Shown piece after piece: positions 61,018 through 64,000 of a stretch of 64,000 bases of DNA. The stretch is taken from NCBI RefSeq assembly GCF_020073745.1, contig NZ_JAIRAU010000027.1, forward strand, positions 1 to 64,000, read 5' to 3'. The notes beneath the pieces were generated by a model that was not told where the DNA came from, did not search any database, and was given only the letters and a program-made list of their open reading frames with translations. A program made the translations under genes and the position numbers. Each line of letters opens with the position of its first letter. Within the stretch, counting starts at the first letter, position 1. Origin of the DNA: Nannocystis pusilla. Its GTDB lineage: Bacteria > Myxococcota_A > Polyangia > Nannocystales > Nannocystaceae.

Positions 61018-61953
61018 TCAGCGATAGGCCGTCATCTGGGCCTTCATGCGCGCGGCCTGGCCGGCCGTAAAGTTGTTCATGCAAGCATCGTCGGTGTAAT
61101 CCATGTAGTTGTGGATCGGGTCGACGCCGGCGGCCGGGCAGGTGTTGCGACCCTCGGGGCAGCCGAACGCGGCCGACTTCTCGGCCGGGGTGTCGTCGAC
61201 GAGATCGCCCTGCTTGGCGCAACCGCCCTGGAACGTGTGATAGAGGCCCATCCAGTGGCCGACCTCGTGCACGCCGGTCATGCCGAGGTTGTAGGGCGCC
61301 GCCTTGCCGCCGGGGAGGCTCTCGTTCAGCAGCACGACGCCGTCGTACGTCGGGTTGCCGGCGTACGACGAGGGGAAGGTGGCCCAGCCGAGCAGGCCGC
61401 CGCCGGGGTTGGCGGTGTAGATGTTGAGGGTCTCCTTGCCGCCCTTGCGCAGGGCTTTCTTGGCCTGGGTCTCGGCCGAAGCACCCATGCCGTACCAGCT
61501 GGTGTTGTTGGTCCGGTCGACGCCGGCCAGGGCGAACGAGAAGCCGGCCGATGCGTAGGTCGAGTTGAGGAGGTTGATCTGCTGGTTGATCTGCGCGTCG
61601 GTCACGTTGCCGACGCCGCTGTTGTTGCGGATCACGTGGAACCACACCGGAATGGCCGCGCGCGGGGTGGCGTCGGACGGCATCGGCCCGGCGGCGAAGC
61701 GATACAGGAAGTCGGCTTCCATCGCCGCGACCTCGAAGGCGGTCGGGTGGACGCCGCAGCGGCCGTGGCTGAAGCCGGGGTCGGCCGCGAAGTCGTCGAT
61801 GCAGGCGTCGTCGTCCATCTCGCACAGGTCCCACGCGTCGTCACCGGCGACGAGGACGTCTTGGTCCTCACCGCGGGCGGAGTCGTCGGAGACGTCACAG
61901 GCGAGCGCGCACGCGCCCAGGATCATCGTGCACCATAGAGTCGTGGTCTTCAT
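61018..61953 (-). CDS. secreted zinc metalloprotease, M43 (pappalysin-like)
   Basis: The 311-residue product has a lipoprotein-type signal (ILGACALAC|DV), a prodomain-like region with Cys (FSHGRCGVHP may be a cysteine switch), and a metzincin active site HEVGHWMGLYH at residues 229-239 with the Met-turn in NYMDYTDDACMNNF. The DNSG-type and GNPTYDGVVLLNESL segments are as in M43B/pappalysin-like proteases. It should digest extracellular proteins. GAAGGAACGC is a good ribosome binding site for the ATG at 61953. Confidence 0.93.
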   Translation of the reverse strand: MKTTTLWCTMILGACALACDVSDDSARGEDQDVLVAGDDAWDLCEMDDDACIDDFAADPGFSHGRCGVHPTAFEVAAMEADFLYRFAAGPMPSDATPRAAIPVWFHVIRNNSGVGNVTDAQINQQINLLNSTYASAGFSFALAGVDRTNNTSWYGMGASAETQAKKALRKGGKETLNIYTANPGGGLLGWATFPSSYAGNPTYDGVVLLNESLPGGKAAPYNLGMTGVHEVGHWMGLYHTFQGGCAKQGDLVDDTPAEKSAAFGCPEGRNTCPAAGVDPIHNYMDYTDDACMNNFTAGQAARMKAQMTAYR

Positions 61954-62116
61954 GCGTTCCTTCGGCCCGATCGCGGGCCCATCGTAGGGTATGCAAACTC
62001 TGGCCGGCGGAGCCAGCAGCGAACGCGCTCTCGTCTGCGCGGCCACAATCCCTGCCAAATGTGAGCACGGCTCTCGGGGGGTGATCGACCGCGACGAATG
62101 TGCGAAGCTCGCACGG

Positions 62117-63565
62117 ATGCAGGCGCGACTCCGGTGGATGACGGCAGGGCTGTGGGTGTCGGCGTGTGGTCCTCTACCCCCGGAGAGCGAGACCGCGGGC
62201 GAGCAGACGTCGACGGCGACGTCGGCGACGACGGGAGATCCGACCGAGCCGGTGACGACGGGTCCGACGACCTCGACGAGCGAGACCACGGGCACTTCCG
62301 GGCCGCCGCCGGAGTGCCAGTCCGACGCCGATTGCGGGGGGTTCTGCGAATATTGCGTGGAGGGCGAGTGCTACGACGCGATCGGCTGCTGCGGGGTGGT
62401 GCCGAACCCGCAGGGCGAGCTCGAGCTGCGCTGCCAGGGCTACGAGTGCTACGCCGACGACGAGTGCGACGACGGCTATTTCTGCGAGGCGGAGCCGGGG
62501 TGGTGTCAGCTGATCGACCCGATCCCGGTGTGCGAGCGCCAGCCGTTGATGCTGTCGGCGATCCCGCTGCAGGGCAGCCCGTCGGCGGTGGCGCTGGCGG
62601 ACCTCGACGGCGACGCGGCGCTCGACCTGGTGGCGGTGCTGCCGGACACGGGGCAGGTCGAGGTGATGCTCGGCGACGGGCTCGGCGAGTTCGCGCCAGG
62701 ACAGCTGATCCCGACCGAGCTGGGGCCCGGGTCGCAGCGGCTGGCGATCGCCGACTTCGACGGCAACGGCTCGCCGGACCTGGCGATCACGCAGCACTCC
62801 CCGGTGGGAGAGCTCAGCCTGGTGTTCGGCGAGGACGCGGTGTTCGCGGCGCCGGTGAAGGAGTCGATCGGCACGAACCCGACGCACCTGTGGACCGGCG
62901 ACTTCGACGGCGACGGCGCGCCCGACCTGCTGACGCGCAGCGACGACCCGAGCCAGCCGATCGCGCTGCGCCTCGGCGACGGGATGGGCGGCTTCGGCGA
63001 GACGCTCGGCGCGCCGGCGCTGAGCGGGGTGACGTTCGCGGCGGCGGTGGGCGCGGTGGGCGGCGAGGCGACGCGGGCCGACCTGGTGACGGCCGGCGCG
63101 GGCGAGCAGCAGCTCGGCGTGTTCGAGCTGGTGCCGGGCCTGGGTCTCGAACCGGTCCAGCAGATCGGGCTCACCAGCGACGAGCCGCCGACGAGCCTCG
63201 TCGTCGGCGAGGTCGACGGTGACGGCGCGCCGGACGTCGTCGGGCACTGGGCGCCGGGGTTCGACCTGCTGACGATCTGGTCGCTGGCACAGGCGAGCCC
63301 CACGCTGCGGGTCGAGGGGCCGGTTCAGCTGGGGCCCGTGGCCGACGTCGACGGCGACGGCGCGGGCGACCTGGTGACCGGCTCGTCGGCGGCGATGCGG
63401 GTGATCTTCGTCGCCGGCGGGACGTGCGTGCAGAGCCATCCGCTGCCCGGCGAGGCGGCGCCGGCGCTGCTGGCCAGCGGCGACGTCGACGGCGACGGCA
63501 AGGCCGACGTGCTCGCCGGGGCGGCCGATCAGCCCGAGCTGACGCTGCTGCGGTCGGGACCCTGA
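62117..63565 (+). CDS. lipoprotein with FG-GAP/VCBS beta-propeller
   Basis: The 482-residue product has a lipobox (GLWVSAC|GP), a Thr-rich linker, an EGF-like Cys module (CQSDADCGGFCEYCVEGECYD) and a seven-blade FG-GAP/VCBS propeller: repeated ALADLDGDAALDLV, AIADFDGNGSPDLA, TGDFDGDGAPDLL, ASGDVDGDGKADVL motifs bind calcium. Such lipoproteins are likely surface adhesins. The start is at 62117 in preference to the far upstream frame; a short inverted repeat (TGCGAA-GCTCGCA) lies just before it. Confidence 0.88.
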   Translation: MQARLRWMTAGLWVSACGPLPPESETAGEQTSTATSATTGDPTEPVTTGPTTSTSETTGTSGPPPECQSDADCGGFCEYCVEGECYDAIGCCGVVPNPQGELELRCQGYECYADDECDDGYFCEAEPGWCQLIDPIPVCERQPLMLSAIPLQGSPSAVALADLDGDAALDLVAVLPDTGQVEVMLGDGLGEFAPGQLIPTELGPGSQRLAIADFDGNGSPDLAITQHSPVGELSLVFGEDAVFAAPVKESIGTNPTHLWTGDFDGDGAPDLLTRSDDPSQPIALRLGDGMGGFGETLGAPALSGVTFAAAVGAVGGEATRADLVTAGAGEQQLGVFELVPGLGLEPVQQIGLTSDEPPTSLVVGEVDGDGAPDVVGHWAPGFDLLTIWSLAQASPTLRVEGPVQLGPVADVDGDGAGDLVTGSSAAMRVIFVAGGTCVQSHPLPGEAAPALLASGDVDGDGKADVLAGAADQPELTLLRSGP

Positions 63566-63568
63566 TGG

Positions 63569-63642
63569 CCTGCAGTCGGGGGCATGTCCCGGAGGACATG
63601 TGTGATGCTACATGTCCTTGGCGGCAGGTCTTTTGGAATAGG
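63569..63642. repeat. 14-bp palindromic repeat array, five to six units
   Basis: Units begin at 63569 (CCTG), 63583, 63597, 63611 (CATG), 63625 (CAGG) and 63639 (TAGG) in exact register. It lies between the convergent FG-GAP and sterol-desaturase-family genes and encodes the last residues of the latter (PAAKDM, stop at 63608-63610). Confidence 0.88.
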
Positions 63643-64000
63643 TACGAAAGACCAGGTCCCACAGCGGGCTGGAGATGCCGAAGTCGGCGCCGCGGTCGGT
63701 GAAGTGGTGGCGCAGGTGACGGCGGCGGAGGGCCCGGCCGAGGGCGGTGCGCGGGCGGCCGTGGTGGGCGCGCAGGTGGGCGAGCTCGTAGAAGAGGTAG
63801 CCGACGAGGCTGCCGGCCAGCAGCGGCCAGCGGGCGGCGGGGCCGGCGGCGACGGTGTAGACGCCGAGCAGGAGCAGGGCCAGACCGCCGCTGTGGAGCG
63901 GGGTGGCGACCAGGCGGTCGCGGTCGTTGGGGGCGACGTGGTGGTGGCGGTGGACGATGAAGGAGGTGACGCGGCGCGCCGGGGTGGTGGGGGCGAGGTG
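63608..64000 (-). CDS. sterol desaturase/fatty acid hydroxylase-family protein, 3' part
   Basis: Only the last 130 codons are inside the window; the start lies beyond 64000. The translated end contains the His-box motifs of membrane di-iron oxygenases (VHRHHHVAPNDRDR, ELAHLRAHHGRP, RRRHLRHHFTDRGADFG) and two hydrophobic helices between them. These enzymes hydroxylate or desaturate lipids or sterols. The extreme C terminus (RPAAKDM) and TAG stop come from a 14-bp repeat unit. Confidence 0.85.
   Translation of the reverse strand, partial: HLAPTTPARRVTSFIVHRHHHVAPNDRDRLVATPLHSGGLALLLLGVYTVAAGPAARWPLLAGSLVGYLFYELAHLRAHHGRPRTALGRALRRRHLRHHFTDRGADFGISSPLWDLVFRTYSKRPAAKDM

Overview
The window is very GC-rich, gene-dense bacterial DNA and looks like a chromosome segment of a myxobacterium, most likely the Nannocystis group. 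This is inferred from three things seen here: many secreted lipoproteins with Thr/Ser/Gly-rich linkers after the lipobox, Ser/Thr kinase and FHA-less one-protein signalling architectures, and unusually large VIT/vWA/TPR and NHL proteins. No phage, insertion sequence, CRISPR array or rRNA was found.

Layout. 1-5 kb: a small conserved protein, an SRPBCC protein, three tRNA-Ala-like genes (one lacks its anticodon), an HNH nuclease and recA. 5-11 kb: an OmpA-like porin with calcium-binding repeats, a tethered cytochrome c lipoprotein, a divergent histidine kinase/NtrC-type regulator pair, and uridine kinase. 11-24 kb: a 1394-residue FecR-VIT-vWA-TPR protein, isocitrate dehydrogenase, a glycosyltransferase/iron-permease-like pair, a vWA lipoprotein, a UbiA prenyltransferase and a radical SAM enzyme, and a GspG-like protein. 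24-42 kb: surface lipoproteins (beta-propeller-like, SGNH esterase, 5'-nucleotidase, vWA, CAP domain) mixed with an NHLRC2-like thioredoxin, quinolinate synthase NadA, a CtlX-like amidinohydrolase, a PAS-PAS-STAS protein and an ankyrin protein. 42-54 kb: a YfhO/DUF2304/GT2 envelope-glycosylation cluster, more lipoproteins, an amidase, an ECF sigma factor and a Ser/Thr kinase. 54-64 kb: a metallophosphoesterase, a large orphan N6-adenine DNA methyltransferase preceded by the densest repeat cluster, a DUF4003 protein, a vWA lipoprotein, a pappalysin-like metalloprotease, an FG-GAP lipoprotein, and the 3' end of a sterol-desaturase-family gene.

The most striking feature is a short repeat family spread through the whole window. 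Its unit is CATGTCCNNNNGGA (14 bp). Copies sit at an exact 14-bp period as pairs or as arrays of up to seven units, between genes and also inside reading frames. Any two neighbouring units make a hairpin with a 7-bp stem and 4-nt loop, and base changes on one arm (CCTG, GCTG) are often matched on the other (CAGG, CAGC). I count at least 23 exact CATG-N10-CATG pairs. I do not recognise this family.

A second general pattern is gene starts without a ribosome binding site. About eighteen genes have a -10-like hexamer (TAGACT, TACGCT, TATCCT, TAGCAT, TACAAT and similar) ending only 6-9 nt before the start codon, which predicts leaderless or nearly leaderless mRNAs. Genes such as recA, ompA-like, the HNH nuclease and the metalloprotease instead have clear purine-rich ribosome binding sites.
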